A stretch of 22,320 bases of DNA from a virus. The notes under the pieces are model-generated. The model was not told where the DNA came from, ran no database searches, and was given only the letters and a program-made list of their open reading frames with translations. Positions 7,154 to 14,380 of the stretch are shown piece after piece. Position 1 is the first letter of the stretch, and every line of letters starts with the position of its first letter. The DNA is taken from the IMG/VR virus record IMGVR_UViG_3300032323_000440, positions 1 through 22,320 of that record. The stretch is one strand, 5' to 3'. Made by a program: the position numbers and the translations under genes.

Positions 7154-7696
7154 TCATTCTCCTAAAAACTTTTCAATACCTTTTGACTTCTTTGCCGTTG
7201 CAATATCCTTCTTTGCCTGTTTTGATTCTTCATAGTTGCCAATAAACTCTGCAATGTTATCATATAGTTCAAACTGTTTTGTGGTACCATCTTCTAGTTC
7301 CATCATTTCCATTTCATCAAGAATACCCATTTGTTCAGTAGCTTTATACTTTACGTAGGTCTGTTTCTTTTCTTTTGATATTCTTCGTAGAAAGGCAAAG
7401 TAAATGATTTGCGTGAAATAAGCAAATGGATTTTTGGATTTGGCAGGATCAAAGTTGTCAAAGTACATCAAACAGTTTTCAATACCATCTGACATCATTT
7501 CATCACGATAAGTATAGTTAATGAAGTTTGGCTTGTGAGAAAGACCTTCTGCAATCTTCATAAAACATTCTCCAATATAATTTGGAATAGCTGGAGGTGA
7601 TTTCTTATCTTTAATTGCCTTCTTGCAAGACTCTTTATAATCCACCAAAGCTTTCAGAAAATCTTCGTTATTAATGTAGTGTTTTTGCTTAGCCAT
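7154..7696 (-). CDS. 55: gp55, RNA polymerase sigma factor for late transcription
   Basis: A 180-residue protein, close to T4 gp55 (185). The core YRDEMMSDGIENCLMYFDNF followed by DPAKSKNPFAYFTQIIYFAFLRRISKEKK is the sigma region-2-like part that is diagnostic of gp55: it binds the beta' clamp helices and reads the TATAAATA late promoter. The C-terminal tail is charged and, in T4, contacts the sliding clamp. Two in-frame ATGs exist, at 7708 and 7696; neither has a good Shine-Dalgarno. I prefer 7696 because homologs begin with a short leader before the HYxNN segment. Late promoters of the matching type occur at several places in this window, consistent with its job. The gap before it carries an oppositely directed promoter-like sequence. 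Confidence 0.92.
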   Translation of the reverse strand: MAKQKHYINNEDFLKALVDYKESCKKAIKDKKSPPAIPNYIGECFMKIAEGLSHKPNFINYTYRDEMMSDGIENCLMYFDNFDPAKSKNPFAYFTQIIYFAFLRRISKEKKQTYVKYKATEQMGILDEMEMMELEDGTTKQFELYDNIAEFIGNYEESKQAKKDIATAKKSKGIEKFLGE

Positions 7697-7717
7697 AAAA
7701 TATACCATAAAAAGTTG

Positions 7718-7746
7718 TTGACAAAGGGCTTGCCATCGTGTATAGT
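7718..7746 (+). promoter_or_regulatory. Near-consensus sigma70 promoter directed against all genes
   Basis: On the plus strand TTGACA (7718-7723) is followed after exactly 17 bases by TATAGT (7741-7746). It lies in the 81-base gap between the 122-residue gene and gene 55. A transcript would begin near 7753 and run antisense through the end of the 122-residue gene towards uvsW. No plus-strand gene follows. It is a strong match to consensus, but chance cannot be excluded in AT-rich DNA. Confidence 0.5.
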
Positions 7747-7764
7747 TCTCGGTGTCCCCCTTTG
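7722..7764. repeat. Inverted repeat CAAAGGG...CCCTTTG around the antisense promoter
   Basis: A perfect 7-bp inverted repeat, CAAAGGG (7722-7728) and CCCTTTG (7758-7764), with a 29-base loop. It begins inside the -35 box of the plus-strand promoter and encloses its -10 box. No T-run follows on the minus strand, so it is not a normal terminator. Confidence 0.45.
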
Positions 7765-7777
7765 ATGTTAATATTAA

Positions 7778-8146
7778 TCAATGTAATACCTGTCCTTCTG
7801 AATCTTGTAAGGCATCCATAATATCTTCAATTTCATCGTCAGTCAATTCATCCGTGATTTCTTTTGCCTTCATTAAAGACTTAATTTTTTCCACAGTATT
7901 TAAGTAGTATTCCGCAAACTCATCATTAGGTTCAAATATTGTAAGTACATCACAAGATTTAATTGTGATTTCATTTTTCTTAATTAGTTGAACTGGCAAC
8001 CAATGTGACATAACTAAACCATTCTCATGTCCTCGATTTGTAATATCTACAGACATTGGTTCTGTAATTTGTAAATCATCAATTGGTAGTTTTATTAAAT
8101 CTCCAATAATATCTTCACCATTCTTTAATCGAACTATTTTTATCAT
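7778..8146 (-). CDS. Conserved hypothetical protein, Sm-like N-terminus suggested
   Basis: A 122-residue protein with no function that I can assign. The N-terminus MIKIVRLKNGEDIIGDL followed by a second strand pair (LQITEPMSVDI) and a MSHWLPVQL segment resembles small proteins of other marine T4-like phages whose five-strand pattern recalls the Sm/Lsm barrel. The C-terminal 35 residues are acidic (TDELTDDEIEDIMDAL) and probably helical. The ATG overlaps the uvsW stop by four bases (ATGA), so it is coupled to uvsW and lies before gene 55. The fold statement is inference from residue pattern only. Confidence 0.75.
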   Translation of the reverse strand: MIKIVRLKNGEDIIGDLIKLPIDDLQITEPMSVDITNRGHENGLVMSHWLPVQLIKKNEITIKSCDVLTIFEPNDEFAEYYLNTVEKIKSLMKAKEITDELTDDEIEDIMDALQDSEGQVLH

Positions 8147-9636
8147 TTCTTGAGTCCTATTTTATAAGTTTTAAAAACAAACTGTTCTTCATTATATATT
8201 TTAACTCGTTCAACGAAATGTTTCAAAGTAAAATTCATATGTTTTTTATATCTTAAATCATCTGCAATGTCGTAGAGGATGGCTTTTTCTTTTCCCTCTG
8301 ATTGCCGCAATCCACGGCCGATTGATTGTAAGTTTCGCACTCTTGACTTAGATGGACTTGCGAAGATGATGTTGTGCAGGTTTCTAATATTGATACCAGT
8401 AGAAAAAGTCCCAAAAGAAGCAACAACAATCGCATCGTTTTCTGTCTCCATAATTCGTCTAACTTCTTCTCTATCAGTAACATCTGTGCCACCATGAATA
8501 AAGAATACTTTTCTATCACCAATATTCTTGGTGTCTTTAATCATATCATACAGTATTTGTCCATGTTTGTCAACCATTTGATATAATATCAAGGTATTAT
8601 TACCTAAACTAACTGCAAGATTCTTAATGAATTTATTTCGATTTTCGTTTGAAATAAGATACTGTATTTCTTCTTGGTAAGTTGAATCTTTCATTCTCAA
8701 ACACACATCATCATCGTGTTTAAGTATTAGACATTTAATTTCAAAGTCCGATACCTGTTGTTTATCGATTAACTCTCTTGTAGTTATTACCTTTTTGACT
8801 GGACCAAACAATCCTTCTAGTACCAGTTTGTGTGTTTTGGTACCATCCAAAGTGCCTGTAAGACCTATTCTATATTTAGCATTGACACAGGATGTAAGTA
8901 TGGTGGTAAGAGATTGAGCTTTGAATAAATGCGCTTCATCACCTATGATATAATCAAACTGTTCAAAATATTCTTTTGGAAGTTTATACAATGACTGCCA
9001 AGTGGATATCGTCAACGGTTTGTCTGTGTCTTTTTCTTTGCCTTGATATATTCTATGGAGAAATGAATCCATATTTTTATTATTATAATCTGCAAAGTCG
9101 GAATATAACTGTTCAACCAAAGAAGTGGTTGGAACAATAACCAGTCCTTTAAGATTTTGGTATTTGTATAACTGTTGAAATATTAAATAGATGATTAATG
9201 ATTTACCTGAAGCTGTTGGTGATAATAATAAACATCTTCGTTTTTGCATGGCATGAATGTATGCCTCCACTTGATGTTCTCTTACCTCGATTGGTTCACC
9301 ACGAGCATGTATATTTAATTCACTGATAAACTTTTTGGCATGATAAACAGAACACTCATCTTCTACATCCAGTCCATCTTCATATTCAAATGTATATTCT
9401 CTTGATTCACAAAACTGTTCAATGTAAGGCAAAAGTCCTCGATACAACATGGAAGTTTGTAGGTTGTACAAACGTATTTTCCCGTCCCACACCCGATTGC
9501 GAAATGCAGGAACAAACTGGTGTCCAGGAACAAAGAAGGTAAAAAACTCCGATAACTCTTGTGCAATGTGACGCTCACAGGTTATCTTGGCATAGACTTC
9601 ATCTTTTTTGGAGATTAGTATATCATTGTCCGCCAA
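8143..9636 (-). CDS. uvsW: UvsW, ATP-dependent DNA/RNA helicase
   Basis: A superfamily 2 helicase of about 497 residues (T4 UvsW is about 500). An N-terminal domain with FRNRVWDGKIRLYN matches the UvsW N-terminal DNA-binding region. Walker A is SPTASGKS (about residue 140), the DEAH box is IGDEAHLF, motif III is GLTGTLDGT, and motif VI is SIGRGLRQ. It unwinds R-loops and remodels stalled forks during the change from origin-dependent to recombination-dependent replication. No ATG is available: the two possible starts are TTG at 9654 and TTG at 9636. I chose 9636 because GGGAGAG lies 7-8 bases before it. Either way the start overlaps the end of uvsY, which implies coupling. Confidence 0.94.
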   Translation of the reverse strand: MADNDILISKKDEVYAKITCERHIAQELSEFFTFFVPGHQFVPAFRNRVWDGKIRLYNLQTSMLYRGLLPYIEQFCESREYTFEYEDGLDVEDECSVYHAKKFISELNIHARGEPIEVREHQVEAYIHAMQKRRCLLLSPTASGKSLIIYLIFQQLYKYQNLKGLVIVPTTSLVEQLYSDFADYNNKNMDSFLHRIYQGKEKDTDKPLTISTWQSLYKLPKEYFEQFDYIIGDEAHLFKAQSLTTILTSCVNAKYRIGLTGTLDGTKTHKLVLEGLFGPVKKVITTRELIDKQQVSDFEIKCLILKHDDDVCLRMKDSTYQEEIQYLISNENRNKFIKNLAVSLGNNTLILYQMVDKHGQILYDMIKDTKNIGDRKVFFIHGGTDVTDREEVRRIMETENDAIVVASFGTFSTGINIRNLHNIIFASPSKSRVRNLQSIGRGLRQSEGKEKAILYDIADDLRYKKHMNFTLKHFVERVKIYNEEQFVFKTYKIGLKK

Positions 9637-10057
9637 TGAATCTCTCCCAATCAATAAATGACTTTAACTCCCAATGCCGATTCTTTAATTCACCCATTAT
9701 GGATTCCAAAACCGAAACCACTTCCTCATGGTACACCTTCTTTTCAAGTAACTTAATTAGGTGTGCATCAGCCTCAAGATAGGCATTAATATCCGACTTC
9801 AATACAAACTCAAAAGGTTCCCATTCGTATTCTTCTAGTTCTTCTTTGCTTAGTCTTCCAGAATAATAATCCAGTCTAATTTTTCTCATACGCAGATAAT
9901 CAAAGTGTGCCTTTTTAGAGGCAATCTTATGTTTGGTAAGAATAGAGAGATATTTGTTGTGTAGTGTGGGTATGCGAATGAGTTCTTTACCAGGTTCTGT
10001 CTGGTCCATTGCCGCATCATTTTCCCAATGTTTTAATACTTGTTCTAGATTTTCCAT
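9623..10057 (-). CDS. uvsY: UvsY, recombination mediator protein
   Basis: A 144-residue protein, close to T4 UvsY (137). The best match is RLDYYSGRLSKEE, the LDYYSGR block that I know from T4 UvsY, preceded by a basic helix KIASKKAHFDYLRMRK and followed by helical segments ending in ALK-like GELKNRHWELKSFIDW. UvsY loads the UvsX recombinase onto single-stranded DNA coated by gp32. uvsX is not in the window. The ATG at 10057 has no clear Shine-Dalgarno. A sigma70-like promoter lies about 30 bases upstream. The gene is followed by uvsW with a short overlap, as in many marine T4-like phages. Confidence 0.9.
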   Translation of the reverse strand: MENLEQVLKHWENDAAMDQTEPGKELIRIPTLHNKYLSILTKHKIASKKAHFDYLRMRKIRLDYYSGRLSKEELEEYEWEPFEFVLKSDINAYLEADAHLIKLLEKKVYHEEVVSVLESIMGELKNRHWELKSFIDWERFIGGQ

Positions 10058-10088
10058 AATATTTTCAATAGTCTAACACTAATTTTAC

Positions 10089-10117
10089 ATCATATCACAA
10101 TTCATGTTACATGGCAA
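10089..10117 (-). promoter_or_regulatory. Sigma70-like promoter for uvsY-uvsW and following genes
   Basis: On the minus strand TTGCCA (10117-10112) and TATGAT (10094-10089) are separated by 17 bases, each one mismatch from consensus. The predicted start is about 10082, giving a leader of about 25 bases to the uvsY ATG. It lies between a late gene and the first recombination gene, where a change of promoter class is expected. Confidence 0.6.
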
Positions 10118-10130
10118 GAATTAATGTTAA

Positions 10131-10661
10131 TTAAACTGGTATAAATTTAAATGTGTCATATACAAAAGTGGCATCAGCCGTAACAATATCATCAGCGGAC
10201 ATTCTTGTATCAAAGTTGATATCCGAAAGTGAAACGGGAAATATATTGGTAAACTGTACACGAATTACAGGATTATTCAGATTGTTTAATACCGTTAAAG
10301 TGGCATCACAGTATTGTTTCTTATCTTGTTTAGTGTATTCGTTCTGTAACGCCGTTTTTAGGTTTCTTTCGTCTGTACCATCAGGTGAGGCAAAAGAAAG
10401 GAACCAATCATATAGATTTTGCCATGCAATCATTCCTTCATCTACCAAGAAATTAACATTCAAATTATTGTAAGTTAACTGGTTACCAGGCGAGTATACA
10501 ATTATGCTTGGAAAGTTGATTGGAGCCTGTCCTACACTTACTCCTGGTATGTTTACAGACTGACAGAAGTATGTTGCTGCACCAATTCTATCAAAGGTTA
10601 ATAAAAACTTGGTTGGTTGTAGCAAGTTGGTATTTTGTGGTGTTCTAGATAGCACGGTCAT
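10131..10661 (-). CDS. Tail-tube-fold structural protein (gp3 position)
   Basis: A 176-residue protein. The pattern is that of the T4 tail-tube family (gp19, gp54 and relatives): an early KFLLTFDRI strand, SVNIPGVSVGQAPINFPS, then PGNQLTYNNLNVNFLVDE followed by an aromatic helix WQNLYDWF, and a C-terminal strand set ending DATFVYDTFKFIPV. It differs clearly from the gp19 at 17611-18153, so the phage has at least two proteins of this fold. In marine T4-like phages the gene between 23 and uvsY is generally called gp3 (tail completion/sheath stabiliser, 176 residues in T4), so that is the likely identity by place and length; a gp54-like tube initiator is the alternative. It is separated from gene 23 by a terminator and has a weak late promoter candidate. 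Confidence 0.75.
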   Translation of the reverse strand: MTVLSRTPQNTNLLQPTKFLLTFDRIGAATYFCQSVNIPGVSVGQAPINFPSIIVYSPGNQLTYNNLNVNFLVDEGMIAWQNLYDWFLSFASPDGTDERNLKTALQNEYTKQDKKQYCDATLTVLNNLNNPVIRVQFTNIFPVSLSDINFDTRMSADDIVTADATFVYDTFKFIPV

Positions 10662-10684
10662 ATTACAATCTCTGTTTTGATATA

Positions 10685-10692
10685 CATTTATT
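10685..10692 (-). promoter_or_regulatory. Weak late promoter candidate
   Basis: The minus-strand octamer AATAAATG differs from NATAAATA in its last base. The implied start is about 10679, 18 bases before the gene start at 10661, and it lies just after the gene 23 terminator, where a new promoter would be needed. The position is good but the sequence match is only fair. Confidence 0.3.
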
Positions 10693-10700
10693 TAGGAGCC

Positions 10701-10729
10701 AAAAAAAGAGACCTCCGAAGAGGCCTCTT
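10701..10729 (-). terminator. Strong UUCG rho-independent terminator after gene 23
   Basis: On the minus strand AAGAGGCCTC-TTCG-GAGGTCTCTT forms a stem of about 10 bp (one G-T wobble) closed by a UUCG tetraloop, followed at once by a run of seven T. It lies 32 bases after the gene 23 stop. The C(UUCG)G loop type is frequent in T4 terminators. Confidence 0.95.
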
Positions 10730-10760
10730 GAAATGTCATTCTTACGATGACTTTTTTGTA

Positions 10761-12089
10761 TTACATCAAGTTCTTCACACCAAAAATGCGATAGTACTTG
10801 TTTGTACGAGCATTCAAACCACCCAAACCAGCTCCAAGTCCTTCTGCGAATGGGTTTGATACCATTCCGTAACGAGTCTTGAAACCAATCTTTGGTTGGA
10901 ATGTATATTGGTCTACAGCACGAACCATCTGTAATGGAACGTATGGGCAATAGAACAAACCAGCATCGTATGGGCTAGAACCTTTGTAACCGATAGTTAC
11001 GAGTTCTTGATTGTTTGTGTACCCACCGAAGTATGGGTCAATATAAACCTTGATACGACCGTGTAACATACCAGCAAATGTGTTGCCTGTGTCATCTACT
11101 TGCAAATCAGCTTGGAGAGCAGGTGTGTACTGAAGAACACCAGCCATTGCCATAGCAGAAGCAACGTCAGAAGAAACGATTAACACGTTACCTTTTCCAC
11201 GGCGAGTTTGCTTAGCAATTACGTTAGCATCACGCTCGATTTGGAAAATTAGACCTTTGAAACGCTCAACTGACCAACGGCCGTTAGAGTCTGTATCTAA
11301 GTCAAAGAAACCTGCTGTTGTTGTACCATATTGAGCACCTGGAACGGCAACGGTGTAGATTGTACGAATAACTTCACGGTTAATTTCGGCAAGAACTTCT
11401 GTTGAAAGAATGTTGCTCAACTCTGTTTCAGCGTCAAGACCATGAATTGCTTTCAAGTCTTGTGCTAATTCGAGTGAGTACTCAGCTTTCAATGCACGGC
11501 TTTGGGCTGTAACAGTTACTTTCTCGATAGAGAAGGCCATTTGACCAAATGCTGTATTGCCATCCGAACCAAGGTATTCAGCAGTAGCTGTTGGCATGCC
11601 AATACCAGTTGTATAGCTGTTAGCAGCTAAAGATGCGGACACAACAGGGTTTGTACCTGTGTCGGTTGCAGTTGTACCAGCGAAACCGTATGGGTTACCA
11701 GCAGAACCTTTACCAGAGAACATTGTGTTGGCTTCGTTATAGAATGCCTCAGAACCATTTTGATCTACGTACTTAGCACGCATTGCAAAAATCAAACCGG
11801 TAGGACCTGTCATTGGCTGAACGCCAGCAACGTCATAAGCGATAAGATTTGGAAGCGCACGGCGTACCAAAGAAATCAAAATTGGGTCAAAGTTTTGAAC
11901 ACCACCAGTTACGTTTGTAGGACCTGGATCAGCTTCGTTCAAAGCAATACGATCTTGACGCATAGCTTGTTGTTGATTTTCCAAAACAAGTGCTGTTACA
12001 GCCTTCTTGTATGGGTCTTTGATGGACTCAAGTTCTGGATGTTCCAAAACAGGCTGCCATTTTTTTTGTAGTTCTTCTGTCATATACAT
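10761..12089 (-). CDS. 23: gp23, major capsid protein precursor
   Basis: A 442-residue HK97-fold capsid protein, shorter than T4 gp23 (521), so the T4 insertion domain is probably reduced. The block ISLVRRALPNLIAYDVAGVQPM-TGPTGLIFAMRAKY (72 onward) is the hallmark of gp23. The gp21 protease site (I/L-x-E) is best placed at ALNE|ADPG, after E52, next to the same region as T4 E65, so a 52-residue N-terminal piece would be removed. The C-terminus contains PFAEGLGAGLGGLNARTNKYYR. The start at 12089 has AAGGA 8 bases upstream; the internal ATG at 12083 is too close. It is probably read from the late promoter before gene 22 and ends at the UUCG terminator. No gene 24 vertex paralog follows. Confidence 0.97.
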   Translation of the reverse strand: MYMTEELQKKWQPVLEHPELESIKDPYKKAVTALVLENQQQAMRQDRIALNEADPGPTNVTGGVQNFDPILISLVRRALPNLIAYDVAGVQPMTGPTGLIFAMRAKYVDQNGSEAFYNEANTMFSGKGSAGNPYGFAGTTATDTGTNPVVSASLAANSYTTGIGMPTATAEYLGSDGNTAFGQMAFSIEKVTVTAQSRALKAEYSLELAQDLKAIHGLDAETELSNILSTEVLAEINREVIRTIYTVAVPGAQYGTTTAGFFDLDTDSNGRWSVERFKGLIFQIERDANVIAKQTRRGKGNVLIVSSDVASAMAMAGVLQYTPALQADLQVDDTGNTFAGMLHGRIKVYIDPYFGGYTNNQELVTIGYKGSSPYDAGLFYCPYVPLQMVRAVDQYTFQPKIGFKTRYGMVSNPFAEGLGAGLGGLNARTNKYYRIFGVKNLM

Positions 12090-12113
12090 GGTTATTTTCC
12101 TTATGTTTGTATA

Positions 12114-13304
12114 TTACTTCATAGTTTGTGAAATAGTTTTTGCATAAATGTTAATTGAAGGATCGTCAGAAAGAATTTTCTCTTTCTTTTCTTCTTCTAC
12201 CAACACCTCATCTAAAGCAGATGAATTGGCAACTTTAACATCAGCCTTGAAATAACTTTCTTTCAATGTTGTAAGTTTAGTACCAAATTCTTCTTCAGTA
12301 GTAAATTCCACACCCTCTGCGAGTGACTTCAATTTTTCTACTTGAGTCTGCGTAAGGCCCTCACACGCTGCGTAAATAGCCTCAACCTTTTTGGACTCGC
12401 TGAGCTCTTTCTTCATCTCAACAGCCACTTTGATCTGTTCATTCAAAGCATCTTCCAGTTCTTCAACCTTAGCTGTCAAACCTTCAACGACATCTACCTT
12501 TTCGGCAGGAATGTCAATGTAATGCTCTTCAAACAAACCTTTTAAACCTGTAATAAAATCTTCAACGATTTCGGAACGGAGTCCTTTTTCGATTGCAATT
12601 TCATTGTCTTTGACCCATTCTTCAACCATATAGTTGAGATAGTCATCAACTTTGGCAGCCAAATCTTCTTTAACTTCTTCAATGGCAGCTTCAAATTGTT
12701 CCATCAATTCTGTTTCGGCTTCGGCAATAACTTCTTCTGCACGAGCAATAACAGCAGCTTCAAAAATTGTCGAAGCCTTCTGAACAAATTCTTCCGAAAG
12801 GTTCTCGCCACCTAAAAGGGCATCTAAATCTTCTTTCATTTTTTCCTTGTTCATCATTTTTTTGATCATTTTTTTGTCTTGTGATTCATCTTCATGTTCT
12901 TCTTCATCTTCGTCTTTTTCTTCGGCAAATACATCGCCTTCAGATTCAGCTTCTTCGTAAGTTTGAACACCAACAGAACCTTTGTTCAAAGGCATTTGGT
13001 TTTTGCCAGTCTTGCCTTCAGGTTGTTCTATTGTACCAGATTGTGATGGTTGTGCAGACAACTTCTTCATTGGCTCAGAACCAACAGGTGGTTTTGCACC
13101 AGGTGCAGTTGCTGTTGGTGAACCTGATGTGTAATCAGGCAAAGCATCGGTTGTTTTGGTTACTGGACCACCAATACTTACTTCTTTAGTACCGTAAGCT
13201 ACATCGCCAGTAAGTTTTGCCGGTTTATCTTGACCACTTCTTTTACTGTCTACAGTTCCCTGTAGAATGTCTTTAGCGGCTTCGGACAGATTGAATTTTC
13301 CCAT
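12114..13304 (-). CDS. 22: gp22, prohead core scaffold protein
   Basis: A 396-residue acidic, largely helical protein, much longer than T4 gp22 (269). Residues about 25-115 are low in complexity and rich in Pro, Thr, Ser and Gly; residues about 117-142 are a Glu/Asp-rich patch; then a basic MIKKMMNKEKMK stretch; and from residue about 155 the scaffold part with DALLGGENLSEEFVQKASTIFEAAV, which I recognise from gp22 of T4-like phages, followed by coiled-coil. It assembles the inner core on which gp23 is laid and is cut by gp21; many I/L-x-E sites are present. AAGGAGA stands 8 bases before the ATG, and a perfect late promoter precedes that. Confidence 0.93.
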   Translation of the reverse strand: MGKFNLSEAAKDILQGTVDSKRSGQDKPAKLTGDVAYGTKEVSIGGPVTKTTDALPDYTSGSPTATAPGAKPPVGSEPMKKLSAQPSQSGTIEQPEGKTGKNQMPLNKGSVGVQTYEEAESEGDVFAEEKDEDEEEHEDESQDKKMIKKMMNKEKMKEDLDALLGGENLSEEFVQKASTIFEAAVIARAEEVIAEAETELMEQFEAAIEEVKEDLAAKVDDYLNYMVEEWVKDNEIAIEKGLRSEIVEDFITGLKGLFEEHYIDIPAEKVDVVEGLTAKVEELEDALNEQIKVAVEMKKELSESKKVEAIYAACEGLTQTQVEKLKSLAEGVEFTTEEEFGTKLTTLKESYFKADVKVANSSALDEVLVEEEKKEKILSDDPSINIYAKTISQTMK

Positions 13305-13332
13305 TTTGAAAATCTCCTTGATTTATATTGGA

Positions 13333-13340
13333 TATTTATA
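13333..13340 (-). promoter_or_regulatory. T4-type late promoter for genes 22-23
   Basis: A perfect TATAAATA on the minus strand, in the 37-base gap between genes 21 and 22. The expected start is about 13327, followed by AAGGAGA (13319-13313) and the ATG at 13304. T4 also starts late transcripts in this part of its head gene cluster. Confidence 0.85.
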
Positions 13341-13341
13341 A

Positions 13342-13986
13342 TTAAAGTTTTTTGACGAGTGATTCCCAAATGCGTAGACTTACTTTTTCTATATCAGCCT
13401 TAGAAGCTTCTTGAATCATCTTCTTTGCCTGAGTATATTGTTGTTCAGTCCATACACCGTTTACCATCACCCATTCTTTGCCTTCCATGATACCTTGTAC
13501 GAAAGCATTTGGAGCAGAAGGGTCTGCTACAATATCCGCCGCTGTGGCTAGATGAAAATCATCTTGAACTATGTTTACACCATTAACAGATTTAAGAGAA
13601 CCCATACCACGGGAAGACACACCAATTTGTGCGCCACCTTCGATAAGACTCTTAACAATGTTGCCCATAGGCGTGTCAAGAATTTTTGCTTTGCCTATCC
13701 AATCATTACCTTCTTGACGGAGACCCACGACCATGTGAGATACTCTATCAAGATTGATAGATGGGGTGTCTGGATGTCCCAGTTCACCAAAGGCACGATT
13801 TTTATTAATATATTGTTCTGTATATCTTTGTACTTCTTTGGCCATGGTCTCTTTGAGATACTTACGACCATTGCGGTTTACCACTTCTGCTTGGAGAAAT
13901 GGACCTTCGATGAACAAAGTTTTCTTGCCGTCTTTTTCTTCAGCAAGATATTGTAGTGATTCGGTGACTTCTGTTATTAGCTTCAT
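13342..13986 (-). CDS. 21: gp21, prohead core protease
   Basis: A 214-residue serine protease of the herpesvirus-assemblin-like fold, close to T4 gp21 (212). The first part has FIEGPFLQAEVVNRNGRKY, typical of gp21. The catalytic His lies in GELGHPD (H71) and the catalytic Ser in GVSSRGMGS (S124 or S125), followed by DDFHLATAADIVADPSAPNA. It matures the prohead by cutting core and shell proteins after I/L-x-E. The ATG overlaps the stop of the gp68-like gene by one base (TAATG). Confidence 0.96.
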   Translation of the reverse strand: MKLITEVTESLQYLAEEKDGKKTLFIEGPFLQAEVVNRNGRKYLKETMAKEVQRYTEQYINKNRAFGELGHPDTPSINLDRVSHMVVGLRQEGNDWIGKAKILDTPMGNIVKSLIEGGAQIGVSSRGMGSLKSVNGVNIVQDDFHLATAADIVADPSAPNAFVQGIMEGKEWVMVNGVWTEQQYTQAKKMIQEASKADIEKVSLRIWESLVKKL

Positions 13987-14378
13987 TATAGCCCCATAGC
14001 TTTTCGTTTTCTTAAAGAAATTTGTCTTTTTCTTAAAGATTGTCTTAATTTACTTCTTCTCTTAAACTTCGACCGTCTTGCAGCCATCTTACGATTTCTG
14101 CGTTCTTGTGGTAACATTCTTGTTAACTTACCACCACGAATCGTAAAACCTGGTACGGCCGACTTCTTAACTCTCCGCTGGATTTTACCCTTGCGGAATC
14201 TTACACGAACTAGTTGTGTTCTACCCATTTTCTGGATATTACCTTCATCTAATTCGTCCACGATCTCTATCTCTACTTGCTCTAATTTCTCAGCAACTAG
14301 TTCTTCAATTCTATCTACAAGAGCTTCTTTTGCCTCCGCTAGGTCACCATAAAAGAGGCAATCTATAAAATCCCTCAT
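13986..14378 (-). CDS. gp68-like prohead core protein
   Basis: A 130-residue protein of two unlike halves. Residues 1-48 are acidic and helical (DFIDCLFYGDLAEAKEALVDRIEELVAEKLEQ), a pattern shared by core scaffold proteins of T4-like phages. Residues about 50-130 are extremely rich in Arg and Lys (RRNRKMAARRSKFKRRSKLR and similar). T4 gp68 (141 residues, just before gene 21) is also a basic prohead core protein, so size, charge and place fit. I/L-x-E sites for gp21 occur in the acidic half. The basic half might contact packaged DNA or the acidic gp22 core. It starts 2 bases after the upstream stop and overlaps gene 21 by one base. Confidence 0.65.
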   Translation of the reverse strand: MRDFIDCLFYGDLAEAKEALVDRIEELVAEKLEQVEIEIVDELDEGNIQKMGRTQLVRVRFRKGKIQRRVKKSAVPGFTIRGGKLTRMLPQERRNRKMAARRSKFKRRSKLRQSLRKRQISLRKRKAMGL

Positions 14379-14380
14379 TA

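Noticed and set aside
7722-7764. Possible tRNA or tRNA remnant in the gap before gene 55
   Set aside because: Despite paired ends, no T-loop (TTCGA-type), D-loop or anticodon arm can be drawn.
8253-8522. Minus-strand frame of 89 codons within uvsW
   Set aside because: Shadow frame over helicase motifs of uvsW; no independent signal.
10099-10122. Imperfect dyad AATTC...GAATT with inner CATG repeats in the uvsY promoter
   Set aside because: The arms are only five and four bases and the surroundings are AT-rich, so chance is a sufficient explanation.
10153-10473. Plus-strand open frame of 106 codons opposite the tail-tube-fold gene
   Set aside because: Fully antisense to a well supported gene, with no start signal.
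10663-10950. Minus-strand frame of 95 codons at the end of gene 23
   Set aside because: Out-of-frame overlap with gp23 codons that also runs through the terminator hairpin.
12881-13189. Plus-strand open frame of 102 codons opposite gene 22
   Set aside because: Leu/Gln/His-rich translation is the mirror of the acidic and Pro/Ser/Thr-rich gp22 codons; composition artefact.
13801-13815. TATTAATAT-type sequences inside gene 21 as late promoters
   Set aside because: They do not match NATAAATA on the minus strand and are not at a gene junction.
13552-13956. Plus-strand open frame of 134 codons opposite gene 21
   Set aside because: It lies wholly antisense to a confirmed protease gene, its translation has no family pattern, and no Shine-Dalgarno or promoter precedes it.
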